Shown one piece after another: positions 25,094 through 33,122 of a stretch of DNA of 64,000 bases. Every line of letters begins with the position of its first letter. Within the stretch, counting starts at the first letter, position 1. This stretch comes from Arthrobacter sp. M2012083 (lineage in GTDB: Bacteria; Actinomycetota; Actinomycetes; Actinomycetales; Micrococcaceae). A model generated the notes under the pieces. It ran no database searches. It was not told where the DNA came from and saw nothing but the letters and a program-made list of their open reading frames with translations. The stretch is taken from NCBI RefSeq assembly GCF_000281065.1, contig NZ_AKKK01000004.1, positions 62,001-126,000 on the forward strand. Direction: 5' to 3'. The position numbers and the translations under genes are program-made.

Positions 25094-28027
25094 ATGCCCC
25101 ATGGTGACGATCGCGACGCGAACATCAGTCAGCTACTCGCCAGACTGGAGCATCACGGGATTGAGGTGGACGACTCCCAGCGAAGACGATCCGAGTACTC
25201 CTACGACGCATCCAACTACCGCGTGCGCCCGGCCGCTGTCGCCTTTCCTGGGAATATCGAGGACGTACGCACCGTCTTGCGCGTCTGTTCGGCGCTGGAG
25301 GTCCCGACGACCACACGCGGCGGCGGGACCTCGATGGCAGGCAACGCTATAGGCGACGGTTTGGTGATCGATCTTTCCCGCCATATGACCTCGGTAGGAA
25401 CCCTTGAGGCCGGGCAGAGGACTGTATGGGCCGATGCGGGGGTGGTCCTGGGAGAGTTGCGTACGCAGATTGAAACCATCACCTCTGGGGTGCTGACGTT
25501 CGCCCCGGACCCTTCGTCCTTATCGCGGGCCACGATCGGTGGTTCCATTGGTAATGACGCCTGCGGAAACCACTCTGTAGCTTACGGTCGCATGACCCAT
25601 CACGTGCAGGAATTGGAGTTGGTGACCGCAGACGGCGCGTACCTTCGGGCCGGCCGTGATTTCCTGCACGCAGTCTACCACAACGACATCCATTCCATTG
25701 CCCGGGCCCGTGAGTTGTTCGAAGGCCCGAAGTCGCTGGCTGCCGCGAACTTGTCGCCCCTCCGCGTGGAGCTGCAGACCATCCCGCGGCAGGTCTCCGG
25801 TTACCACGTGGGACACCTGTTGCCGGAACACGGTTTCAATGTTGCCAGTGCGCTCGCGGGCAGCGAAGGGACCTGTGCTGTTGTTGTGCGTGCCAAGGTG
25901 AAACTGGTGCCGAAGCCCCGCGCCACCGCGCTGCTATGTCTGGGCTACCTCGACACCATTGATTCTGCCCGCGATGTCATGACCATATTGTCCGCCAAAC
26001 CGAGCGCGATCGAGGGTTTGGACGTTTCTATCGTGGACATCATGCGTCACCGTCGGGGACCGGCAAGCGTGGAATCACTGCCGGACGGCAATGCCTTCCT
26101 TATGGTCGAGTTTTCAGATGACACCCTTCATCAGGCCGCCGCTTCCTGTGAAGACCTCGTGGAGAAGCTTCGGGCCGAGGGCCGTGTTGTCGACTACTCG
26201 GTGGTCACAGAACCCCTGGCGCGAGCCGCGATGTGGCGGGTCCGCGAAGACGGGGCAGGGCTCTCCTCGCGACGGATTGACGGAATTCAAACATGGCCCG
26301 GTTGGGAAGATTCTGCCGTTGCTCCCGAACGACTCGCTGACTATTTGGCGGACCTGCTTCCCTTGGTGAAAAAGTACGGCTACGCAGCATTCATGTACGG
26401 CCACTTCGGTGCGGGGTGTGTCCACATGCGTTTGGATTATGATCTGCGCAGTGAGGCCGGGCGTCGCAATTTCACTGATTTCACCCGTGAAGCTGCCCAG
26501 CTGGTGGTGGCCCATGGAGGCTCGCTGTCAGGGGAACACGGTGACGGGCGGGCGAGAAGCGAACTGTTGTCGGTGATGTATTCCAAGGAGATGATTGGCA
26601 TCTTCAAAACGTTCAAAGAGCTGTGGGACCCGGCGGGGATTCTCAACCCTGGGGTCATCGTGGACCCCGTTCCGTTCACTGCCTCGCTGGCCTTGGAAGG
26701 CGTGGCCAAAGCCGGCCCCACGCACAGTGAACTGACGACGTCGCCGACTGCCGCCGTCGTGCCGTCCTCTGACCGTGAGCTGCTTCCGGTGGTGAGTCCG
26801 TTCGTGGGGAACACCCATGCCTGCATAGGCGTGGGTAGGTGCCGCTCCACCACCGGGGGTTTCATGTGTCCCAGCTACCGCGCCACCAAGGATGAGAAGG
26901 ACTCCACTCGTGGCCGCGCACGGGTGTTGCAGGAGCTGACCAGGGTTCAAGGGAGCAGTAAGGACGGCTGGAAGAGCGCGGAAGTCCGGGAAGCGCTGGA
27001 TCTTTGCCTGTCCTGCAAGGCATGTTCCGCAGACTGTCCCACGGGAGTGGACATCGCTGAGGCCAAGTCGGAGCTCGTGGATGAGTATTACCGCGGGCGT
27101 ATCCGACCCTTCACGCACTATTCGATTGGGTGGCTGCCTCGGTGGCTCCCGTGGTTGACCCGCGTAGCGGCTCTGGCGAATTGGGGGACCTCCTTCCGGC
27201 CCTTCAGGACGGTGGGGGAGTGGTTGGGCATTAGTGCTCGACGGCGGTTGCCGGCTTTCGCGGCGAACGGCCGGATCCGAAACCGGGTACGGGAAGCCCG
27301 GTTCGAGGACAACGCAGACATCCTTCTGTTTATCGACAGCTTCACCCGCGCTTTCAGGCCGGAGGTCATTCCGGCAGCGGCCCGGGTTCTTCGCGACTCC
27401 GGTAGCTCTGTGGGGTGTACACCGGACGCCTGTTGCGGCTTGACCTGGATCTCCACAGGGCAACGTGATGGGGCCCGCCGGCGGCTGGCCCGGTTGATCA
27501 GCAGTCTCGACGATGGCACGGACAGGGATATCGTCGTACTCGAGCCCAGCTGTGCGGCCGCTATCCGCGATGAAGGTCCAAAAATGGTAGGCGGGCCGGC
27601 CGCTGCCCGAGTGGCGGCAAGGGTACGGTCGTTTTCTGTAGCAGTGGATGAGGCCATCAAACGCGGCTGGAAGCCCACGGCTCCTGCACCGGAAACAGCA
27701 GTACTGCAGACTCACTGCCACGAGCACGCCGTGTTCGGCTCGGGCGCCCAGAAACGCGTCCTTGAGGCCTGGGGAGTTCCACGAGTAGTGGAATCGTCGT
27801 CGTGCTGTGGCGTGGCTGGAAACTTCGGATTTGAGGCCGAGCATTTCGATATGTCCATGAACGTTGCTGAGCACTCTGTCATACCCGCCCTCGCGAAGGG
27901 CGAGGCTGATGCCCTTGTTCTCACCGACGGATTTAGTTGTGCCATGCAGGTCTCACAGGTTGATGCCGGGCGTTCAAGTGCACACCTGGCCGTGGCGCTG
28001 GATCCCAAACCCACCGAGTCAAAGTAG
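25094..28027 (+). CDS. FAD-linked oxidase/Fe-S oxidoreductase (D-lactate dehydrogenase/glycolate oxidase type)
   Basis: Large flavo-iron-sulfur dehydrogenase of 977 residues. The N-terminal VAO/PCMH FAD domain (about 30-250; RGGGTSMAGNAIGDG and PSSLSRATIGGSIGND) is followed by the FAD-oxidase C-terminal domain ending near SGEHGDGRARS. Then come a ferredoxin-like region with LSCKACSADCPTGVD (about residue 640) and two CCG modules (CCGLTW, CCGVAGNF). This is the layout of quinone-linked D-2-hydroxyacid dehydrogenases such as YdiJ. I start at ATG 25094 because GGAGAA lies 7 nt upstream. It could oxidise a 2-hydroxy acid produced in this locus and pass electrons to quinones. Confidence 0.88.
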   Translation: MPHGDDRDANISQLLARLEHHGIEVDDSQRRRSEYSYDASNYRVRPAAVAFPGNIEDVRTVLRVCSALEVPTTTRGGGTSMAGNAIGDGLVIDLSRHMTSVGTLEAGQRTVWADAGVVLGELRTQIETITSGVLTFAPDPSSLSRATIGGSIGNDACGNHSVAYGRMTHHVQELELVTADGAYLRAGRDFLHAVYHNDIHSIARARELFEGPKSLAAANLSPLRVELQTIPRQVSGYHVGHLLPEHGFNVASALAGSEGTCAVVVRAKVKLVPKPRATALLCLGYLDTIDSARDVMTILSAKPSAIEGLDVSIVDIMRHRRGPASVESLPDGNAFLMVEFSDDTLHQAAASCEDLVEKLRAEGRVVDYSVVTEPLARAAMWRVREDGAGLSSRRIDGIQTWPGWEDSAVAPERLADYLADLLPLVKKYGYAAFMYGHFGAGCVHMRLDYDLRSEAGRRNFTDFTREAAQLVVAHGGSLSGEHGDGRARSELLSVMYSKEMIGIFKTFKELWDPAGILNPGVIVDPVPFTASLALEGVAKAGPTHSELTTSPTAAVVPSSDRELLPVVSPFVGNTHACIGVGRCRSTTGGFMCPSYRATKDEKDSTRGRARVLQELTRVQGSSKDGWKSAEVREALDLCLSCKACSADCPTGVDIAEAKSELVDEYYRGRIRPFTHYSIGWLPRWLPWLTRVAALANWGTSFRPFRTVGEWLGISARRRLPAFAANGRIRNRVREARFEDNADILLFIDSFTRAFRPEVIPAAARVLRDSGSSVGCTPDACCGLTWISTGQRDGARRRLARLISSLDDGTDRDIVVLEPSCAAAIRDEGPKMVGGPAAARVAARVRSFSVAVDEAIKRGWKPTAPAPETAVLQTHCHEHAVFGSGAQKRVLEAWGVPRVVESSSCCGVAGNFGFEAEHFDMSMNVAEHSVIPALAKGEADALVLTDGFSCAMQVSQVDAGRSSAHLAVALDPKPTESK

Positions 28028-28225
28028 ATGGAGTACGTCGGCATATTTCTGATCCTGATCGCTGCCGGACTGCGGGTGATCGGCGATCATATGGCGAACT
28101 CGGCCCAACAACCACGAACCACGGCAAGCATGCGTGGCATCCCCAGCGTTCCACCACGAGCCGCGGCCTTTCTGGTGGCTGCGGCCGGGATCTTCATCTT
28201 TGTCACGAGCATCAGTTCGCGGTGA
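28028..28225 (+). CDS. Small two-helix membrane protein
   Basis: 65 residues with an N-terminal hydrophobic helix (VGIFLILIAAGLRVI) and a C-terminal one (AAAFLVAAAGIFIFVTSI), joined by a polar, Pro/Arg-rich loop. Its ATG abuts the stop of the FAD/Fe-S oxidase directly, so translation is coupled. I do not recognise a family. A role as a membrane anchor or accessory for the quinone-linked dehydrogenase is a guess from the coupling. Confidence 0.6.
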   Translation: MEYVGIFLILIAAGLRVIGDHMANSAQQPRTTASMRGIPSVPPRAAAFLVAAAGIFIFVTSISSR

Positions 28226-28244
28226 GTGGCCCCATCCAGGGCAG

Positions 28245-28261
28245 TGTCTCAAACTGACACG
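28245..28261. promoter_or_regulatory. Operator-like motif downstream of the oxidase unit
   Basis: TGTCTCAAACTGACACG has a perfect left half and a right half one base short (TGACA). It would face the PxpB-like/TetR unit. Confidence 0.45.
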
Positions 28262-28616
28262 ATCGACTGTGTGCTTTAAGGCCGATTCTGGAAGAGACCA
28301 ATAAGCACGACTAGTTTGAGGGTTGATCCCGATGATGAACAGGAAGCTCGCACAAGGACGGCACGTGGAGTGGCTCCGATCTTCGGCCCACTGTGGCCAA
28401 GCCGATTTGGGTGAACGCAGCGACTATCAGCCAAAGCGATCCGGCAGGCTTATACATCGTCTCCTACAGGACGTGGCGGAAGGCCGAGAGATCGGCGACG
28501 CCACGCCCTGGCCTTCTCCCGGGTCGTAGCCCTTTTAAAGCCGCGGTCCGTAGCGATTGTTCCTGGCACTGTGCTCAAGCGCTACGGACCGCTTTACCCC
28601 TGTGCAGGAGACAGAT
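28262..28616. other. Leader region without a supported gene
   Basis: About 355 bp between the operator-like site and the PxpB-like gene. Short frames (28323-28529, 28393-28746) have no recognisable domain and no convincing ribosome-binding site. It may be a long leader or eroded coding sequence. Confidence 0.4.
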
Positions 28617-29285
28617 TTGTCCATTCCGGGCCCCGCCGTCCTCGCCAGTGAGCCTGGCAAGGTGTTGGTTGAACTCCCACAGCCGGACTTCCGGGGTCCC
28701 CGCGCAACCGCATTCATCGAAGCTTTGCAATCTTTCGAGCCGTTAGGCATTACACGGTGCCGACGGCTACGGGATGGAATCATCGTGACCTACGACGACG
28801 GCGCCTTGGAGGTGCACGAGCTACGGGCACTTCTGTTGGCCGCATCCTCCAAGGTCAAGTACATGGAGGGGGACTTTTCTCCGTCAACGCATATCTTGCC
28901 AGTGACGTTCGGCGGTTCGTTCGGACCGGACTTATCCATGGCCTCTGTGCTGCTCGACTCTGCCGAGCGAACCCTCATTCGACGGATGTGCCGTTCCCGG
29001 CATACTGTCAGGTCATTTGCTGGGCCAGGTGCCTCCGTCTTCTGCGAAGTGCCGTGGTCGAAAGACTGGCTCCGAGCCCAGCCGGACTTGTCTGTAAGAG
29101 AAGTGCCGAGAGGGTCCCTCACACTTTCAGCGCAGGGAGTGACCGTTACGAGCCGCCGAGGCTACACAAATGAGCTTGTGGTGGGCAGGGTCCGAGACGC
29201 CTTTCTTGACGTTCCGGCGGAGATACGGATGGGGGATTCAGTGTGGCTGAGACTAGGCAAAAGGTGCCTACCTAACGATAGTTAG
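28617..29285 (+). CDS. Divergent carboxyltransferase-domain protein (PxpB/KipI, AHS1-like)
   Basis: About 222 residues. The pattern VTYDDGALEVHELRALLLAA, then LPVTFGGSFGPDL, then a GPGASVF and VPRGSLTLSAQG region follows subunit 1 of the 5-oxoprolinase/allophanate-hydrolase family (YGGEFGPDL and VPAGSV in typical members). PxpB works with PxpA and PxpC on 5-oxoproline; neither partner is here, though hyuA/hyuB, another oxoprolinase type, is in the same locus. There is no ATG; TTG 28617 has CAGGAG 6 nt upstream, and GTG 28602 is an alternative. The divergence suggests altered function. Confidence 0.55.
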   Translation: MSIPGPAVLASEPGKVLVELPQPDFRGPRATAFIEALQSFEPLGITRCRRLRDGIIVTYDDGALEVHELRALLLAASSKVKYMEGDFSPSTHILPVTFGGSFGPDLSMASVLLDSAERTLIRRMCRSRHTVRSFAGPGASVFCEVPWSKDWLRAQPDLSVREVPRGSLTLSAQGVTVTSRRGYTNELVVGRVRDAFLDVPAEIRMGDSVWLRLGKRCLPNDS

Positions 29286-29323
29286 CTACATTGGATCCAG
29301 CCGGACAACGTTGTGAGGATGAT

Positions 29324-30025
29324 ATGGACCCTACGCCCCGCGGGCAAGCAAATGCTGCAGTCAGGAAGTTCCTGTCCGGTCATGACTGGTCAACCCAGAC
29401 GCCCACCCGACAGCGAATACTCCTGGCTTTCCTGCACTTGGCGGCCGTCAAAGGCGTCAACGCCGTGAGCATGAGGACCATGGGTCGCGAACTCGACATG
29501 AAAGCGCCCAGCTTGTACTCGAGCTTCCCTCGCGGCAAGGACGAAATCGTTGCCGAGTCGCTCCGCTGGTTCACCCATGGATTCGCCAGAGATCTCCTTG
29601 AGGCTGTCGAATCGACAAACACGCCGGAGGATTACTGGGCCGCGCTGGTCCGCGTCCATCTTGCACAACAGCTCCAGCGACCGGAAGCCGATCTTTGGGA
29701 CCTGCTGATAGCCACTGACAGGGCGGCCCGCTTCTTGAGCGACGACGCCCGTGCTGAGGCCAACCAATGGCTGCGCCTGCACGAGGATATGTTTTCGGCT
29801 GCTGCCCGGGAGATGGGGTATCGCTTCAGGGCGCAAACCGTCCGAGTGATTCTCGCGCTCCTCGACGGCGCCGGCCGATGGGTCGACAGGAGCGACAATG
29901 ACCAGGATTTCGCGGCTCTGTCGGATCGCGCCGTAGCTCTAACTCTTTCGATTCTTGAGATCGATACTCAAAGGCGCTCCACGGATAGGGCATTGTCCCA
30001 AGCTGGCACAACGTCGCTCCGCTGA
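29324..30025 (+). CDS. TetR family transcriptional regulator
   Basis: 233 residues with an N-terminal TetR helix-turn-helix (VSMRTMGRELDMKAPSLYSSF, about residues 49-69) and a helical ligand-binding C-terminal part. ATG 29324 follows GAGGA at 6 nt. It is 38 bp after the PxpB-like gene. Its last codons overlap the operator of the second APC permease gene, so it may repress that gene or simply be adjacent. The ligand is unknown. Confidence 0.85.
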   Translation: MDPTPRGQANAAVRKFLSGHDWSTQTPTRQRILLAFLHLAAVKGVNAVSMRTMGRELDMKAPSLYSSFPRGKDEIVAESLRWFTHGFARDLLEAVESTNTPEDYWAALVRVHLAQQLQRPEADLWDLLIATDRAARFLSDDARAEANQWLRLHEDMFSAAAREMGYRFRAQTVRVILALLDGAGRWVDRSDNDQDFAALSDRAVALTLSILEIDTQRRSTDRALSQAGTTSLR

Positions 30026-30038
30026 GCGCCGATACTGT
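29994..30038 (+). promoter_or_regulatory. Operator and promoter of APC permease 2, inside the end of tetR
   Basis: The operator TGTCCCAAGCTGGCACA (29994-30010) differs by one base from that of permease 1. A TACTGT -10-like element (30033-30038) lies at the same 31-bp distance. The operator is within the last codons of the TetR gene. Confidence 0.65.
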
Positions 30039-30072
30039 GATTCGAAACTCAGATATTAGTGACAGGGATTAC

Positions 30073-31536
30073 ATGAATAACGTAACGCTGGAATCACCAA
30101 GGACGACGGTTCGAACCCAAGAGACCAGGCTCAACGGCAACATGGGCGTGGGCGAACTCGTAATGAACGTACTGGCGTTCTCCTCGCCACTGGCCACCGT
30201 TGCCGGAACGCTGCCTGTGTTGTTGATGTTCAGTGGACAAACAGCCCCTGCCATCTACATTCTTGTCACTTTCATGTTGCTGATCTTCTCGGTCGGCTTC
30301 GTCAAAATGAGCCAGAGTGTACGAGGCCCCGGAGGCTTCTATTCCTTTGTCACTGCAGGTCTGGGCAAACCCGCCGGCCTCGGAGGAGCCTTTCTCGCCC
30401 TTTTCGGTTACATCTTCATCGGGTTTTTTGCGCCCTCGTTCTTCGGTGTAACGCTGCAGGGTTTTGTGGTCGAAACGCTGAACGGACCGGACATACCTTG
30501 GTACTGGTATGCGCTGGGTATTACTGCCGCCACCACAATTCTCGCCTACAACAAGATCGACTTGTCCGCAAAGTTGCTGACGGGAGTGATGCTTCTCGAA
30601 GTGGCAGTTGTTGTCGTCTTCGACGTCGCGTCGTTTTCAGCCGATGGACTGGAGGTCGTCTCGTCCGTGGGGTTTGCCCTTCCCTCATTTTCAGACGCAA
30701 CCTTGGGTTTAGCGCTCCTGTTCGCCGTAGGTAACTTCTTCGGATTCGAAGCCACCGTCATCTACCGCGACGAGGTCAAGAATCCTGACAAGACCATTTC
30801 AAGGGCCACATATAGTGCCGTTGTGGGCATCGGATTCTTCTACGCTGTAGCGGCCTGGGCCTTCATCGCATTCCTTGGACCTGAAAATGTCCAAGCCGCG
30901 GCCGAAGCCAACACGGTGAACCTCTTCAGCGATGCAGTCGCTGCTCTAGCGGGCAAGATCTTCGCGGACGTTGCCATGATCTTGCTCATCACCTCAGTTT
31001 TGGCTTGCATGCTCTCGATCCAAAACATTGCTGCCAGATACAGCTTCTCGCTCGCCGCTGACCATGCGCTTCCAGCAATCCTTGGGCGGGTGCATCCCCG
31101 CCACAAATCCCCGTACGTTTCCGCTCTGGCCATCGGCCTCATATGGGCAGTTGCCACCGTCGTCTTCACTTTTCTGGGCGTTGCACCCGACGCCTTGTAT
31201 CCCATCGCCAGTGGGAGTGGAACTTTCGCCGTCCTCCTGCTCATGTTCATCACCAGTTTCGCAGTGCTCGTGTACTTCGTTCGCCGACGCAGTTTCGCGC
31301 CAGAATCGGTCTGGAAGACCATCATTGCGCCGCTCGTCAGCGTGGCGTTCCTGGGCATTATCACCTATCTGGCTGTTGCCAACTACCCGGAACTCATAGG
31401 TGGCTCGGCAGTCATGACTGTCATTTTCATGAGCTTCACCTTCGCACTCTTCATCGGCGGAATCGCTTACGCGCTCATCCTCAGGTCCAAACGGCCCGAG
31501 ATCTATGCGCGGCTTGGGCGGCAGCAGATCGACTGA
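30073..31536 (+). CDS. APC superfamily amino acid/amine permease (copy 2)
   Basis: 487-residue paralogue of the permease at 19239, of equal length and without gaps, with the differences mostly conservative. Conserved blocks include FFGFEATVIYRDEVKNPDKT and IASGSGTFAVLLLMFITSFA. Even the untranslated leader and the operator/-10 arrangement are alike, so a whole transcription unit was duplicated. ATG 30073 lies after GACAGGGA. The two copies may differ in substrate or be kept for dosage. Confidence 0.85.
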   Translation: MNNVTLESPRTTVRTQETRLNGNMGVGELVMNVLAFSSPLATVAGTLPVLLMFSGQTAPAIYILVTFMLLIFSVGFVKMSQSVRGPGGFYSFVTAGLGKPAGLGGAFLALFGYIFIGFFAPSFFGVTLQGFVVETLNGPDIPWYWYALGITAATTILAYNKIDLSAKLLTGVMLLEVAVVVVFDVASFSADGLEVVSSVGFALPSFSDATLGLALLFAVGNFFGFEATVIYRDEVKNPDKTISRATYSAVVGIGFFYAVAAWAFIAFLGPENVQAAAEANTVNLFSDAVAALAGKIFADVAMILLITSVLACMLSIQNIAARYSFSLAADHALPAILGRVHPRHKSPYVSALAIGLIWAVATVVFTFLGVAPDALYPIASGSGTFAVLLLMFITSFAVLVYFVRRRSFAPESVWKTIIAPLVSVAFLGIITYLAVANYPELIGGSAVMTVIFMSFTFALFIGGIAYALILRSKRPEIYARLGRQQID

Positions 31537-31547
31537 ACCATTTTGCG

Positions 31548-31575
31548 GGAGTATCGGCGAGTCACGCGATACTCC
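31548..31575 (+). terminator. Hairpin after permease 2
   Basis: GGAGTATCG pairs with CGATACTCC around a 10-nt loop, 12 nt after the stop codon. There is no strong T-run. Confidence 0.5.
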
Positions 31576-31665
31576 GGCGTTCCCGAAGCTTCGCCTTCTG
31601 CGACACATCTACCCCGCCGAACTAACTTGTGGCCGGTGGCCACCCCAGAGCACCCTGGAGGACTC

Positions 31666-31893
31666 ATGAATAGCTATTACCCACTCGCACTTCTCCTGGC
31701 GCGGCAGGAAGCTGCACAAAGCGCTCTTGAAACCGCGCACAGCGCCCTGCCCGGCGCACCTGTCGTAGTCGAACGCCAGAGGCCACATTCACTCCGGTGG
31801 GCCGCGTTGCGCGGGCATGTAGCTACGTTTCTCCACCGCCTGGCCTGGGCGATTGAGCCGGGTGAGCGCGGAACGCCGAACTCGGGATCATGA
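31666..31893 (+). CDS. Small uncharacterised protein
   Basis: 75 residues starting at ATG 31666 with CTGGAGG just upstream. Composition is Ala/Leu/Arg-rich: a hydrophobic-helical start (MNSYYPLALLLARQEAAQSA) and a second basic helix (LRWAALRGHVATFLHRLAWAIE). It could be a small amphipathic or DNA/membrane-associated protein. I recognise no family. It lies alone before the accessory region. Confidence 0.45.
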   Translation: MNSYYPLALLLARQEAAQSALETAHSALPGAPVVVERQRPHSLRWAALRGHVATFLHRLAWAIEPGERGTPNSGS

Positions 31894-32039
31894 CATATCT
31901 ACCCCTCTCGCGGAATCAGAGCGCTTGAGCGGAGCGCCCACCGAGTCGTTCTTTCGACTGCTCAGTGTCGTGCATGGGGCGGTTCCACTTGTACAGCCTG
32001 TCGGGACGGATTTTGTTCCCAGTTATCGCGGCTGGTGTG

Positions 32040-32058
32040 GTGTGGACAATGTCCACAC
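32040..32058. promoter_or_regulatory. Perfect dyad GTGTGGACA-A-TGTCCACAC
   Basis: Nine-base arms around a single A. A second copy with T at the centre lies at 32519-32537, centres 479 bp apart. It looks like a binding site for a dimeric protein (regulator, excisionase or partition-type); the binder is unknown. Confidence 0.5.
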
Positions 32059-32064
32059 TTTCCA

Positions 32065-32100
32065 CCCCGGACTGGCCCGTACAACCCCCGGACTGGCCCG
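32065..32100. repeat. Two 15-bp direct repeats with 21-bp period
   Basis: CCCCGGACTGGCCCG occurs at 32065-32079 and 32086-32100, two helical turns apart on one face of the DNA. It lies 7 bp from the dyad and 50 bp from the tRNA-like fragment, an arrangement resembling arm-type integrase sites. Confidence 0.55.
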
Positions 32101-32150
32101 GATTCCTTATGTTTCCGCCACTTCCCAGTGTTCCCAAGGCCCTGAATCCC

Positions 32151-32172
32151 GTTCGAGTCCCATCTCGGGCAC
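32151..32172 (+). other. Fragment resembling the 3' end of a tRNA-Leu (possible att core)
   Basis: GTTCGAGTCCCATCTCGGGCAC resembles the T-loop and acceptor end of an actinobacterial tRNA-Leu (TTCGAGTCC...CTCGGGCAC). The 5' part of a tRNA is absent and the T-stem does not pair upstream, so it is not a functional gene. Such tails are typical remnants of integration at a tRNA. Confidence 0.4.
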
Positions 32173-32432
32173 GGCATACCCCCTCGTCAGAGGGGGTTTT
32201 TGCTTTAACGTGTGTACACTCTGGTTGGTCAGGTCCCTCTGACACTGGCCGCGGGGTGTGCCTGGCGCCGCGGGTCGCCTGTGAAGTTGTGGGGGAGCGG
32301 GTTCAGGGTGGTGGCTGGCCGGCCCTCCGCTGGCTCTGTACTGGGGCTATGGGTTCCTTTCTTGGTTCGTCCGGTAGGACGTTGTTGTCCTACACCCCTT
32401 CATGGGTAGAGATGCTGAGCACGACATGACTT
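32170..32432. repeat. Dispersed repeat of about 260 bp, copy 1
   Basis: Shares long identical blocks with 41935-42190 in the same orientation, for example GGTCAGGTCCCTCTGACACT and GCGGGTCGCCTGT, with scattered mismatches and small indels. It begins with the terminator-like hairpin and runs to ACATGACTTCG. It encodes no recognisable protein. Confidence 0.7.
32178..32204 (+). terminator. Terminator hairpin at the start of repeat copy 1
   Basis: ACCCCCTC and GAGGGGGT pair around GTCA and are followed by TTT then GCTTT. It follows the tRNA-like fragment, as a tRNA terminator would. Confidence 0.7.
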
Positions 32433-33053
32433 CGGGACCTTGCACTAAAGATCCTGACTTTGGTTCATTCCTCGAGCGAGAAGACGTTGACGGTGGCTGC
32501 TTTGTCAGGCCAAAGGGGGTGTGGACATTGTCCACACTTAAATCTTCTTTATCGTGACTACATGCGACCATTGGCTCTTCCCTCCTTGGGCCTACATCTA
32601 CTCATGCATGAGAGTGCCTATAGCGACATGACGCCGATCAGGAAGCGCTCTACATATGTAGGGTCATTCCGAGGTGGGGTTCAGTGGCGGTCGGCTGGGC
32701 GCTTTCAAGTTGGTCTTGGCCAAGTCTTCGACGCGCTCTGCCAACTCAGGCGGGACGCGGGTCCGACGCAGATGACCGCTCTCCCCAGCGGTGCCTCCGG
32801 AACATTGCAGCTCACGCGCTCGGCAGACCGTGCACGTCGGAGCCGGCCACAGTTTGCCGAGAGGGGCCCCTCCGGAGCGGGTCGTCTGACGACGGGTTTT
32901 CAAGAAACCTCGTTTCGGCTCTTCGACTCCAGGTGCTCAACGATTGGCAGTGTCGGCCGGGGTCACGTCTAGGTCCAGAAGGCAGGGAATGCCGACAAGC
33001 GCTGCTTCGGACAAACGCCGCGGGCGATTACGCTGCTCTGATGGCACGCGTAC
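32433..33053. other. Region with no supported gene
   Basis: Holds the second dyad (32519-32537, GTGTGGACA-T-TGTCCACAC). Open frames on both strands here lack ribosome-binding sites and domains. The stretch GAGAGGGGCCCCTCCGGAGCGG near 32859 resembles one near 42900, another hint of eroded repeated sequence. Confidence 0.4.
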
Positions 33054-33089
33054 GGGCCGGACAGCATTACCCGAGGTACTGTCCGGCCC
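33054..33089. terminator. Hairpin downstream of the MHS transporter gene
   Basis: GGGCCGGACAG (33054-33064) pairs with CTGTCCGGCCC (33079-33089). It lies about 35 nt past the stop of the minus-strand transporter gene and lacks a U-tract. Confidence 0.5.
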
Positions 33090-33122
33090 TGCCCATAGTT
33101 CCGAAAGACGAGTCCTGCGGTG

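Noticed and set aside
26528..27874. Open frame of 448 codons on the minus strand opposite the FAD/Fe-S oxidase
   Set aside because: Antisense to a clear gene, with no recognisable domain or start signal.
32151..32204. Functional tRNA gene ending near 32172
   Set aside because: The T-stem does not pair and no D-arm, anticodon arm or 5' acceptor strand is found upstream.
31916..32245. Minus-strand frame with peptide MSEGPDQPECTHVK and a similar one at 41756-42010
   Set aside because: Both are translations of the dispersed repeat and the tRNA-like tail, a known source of false proteins.
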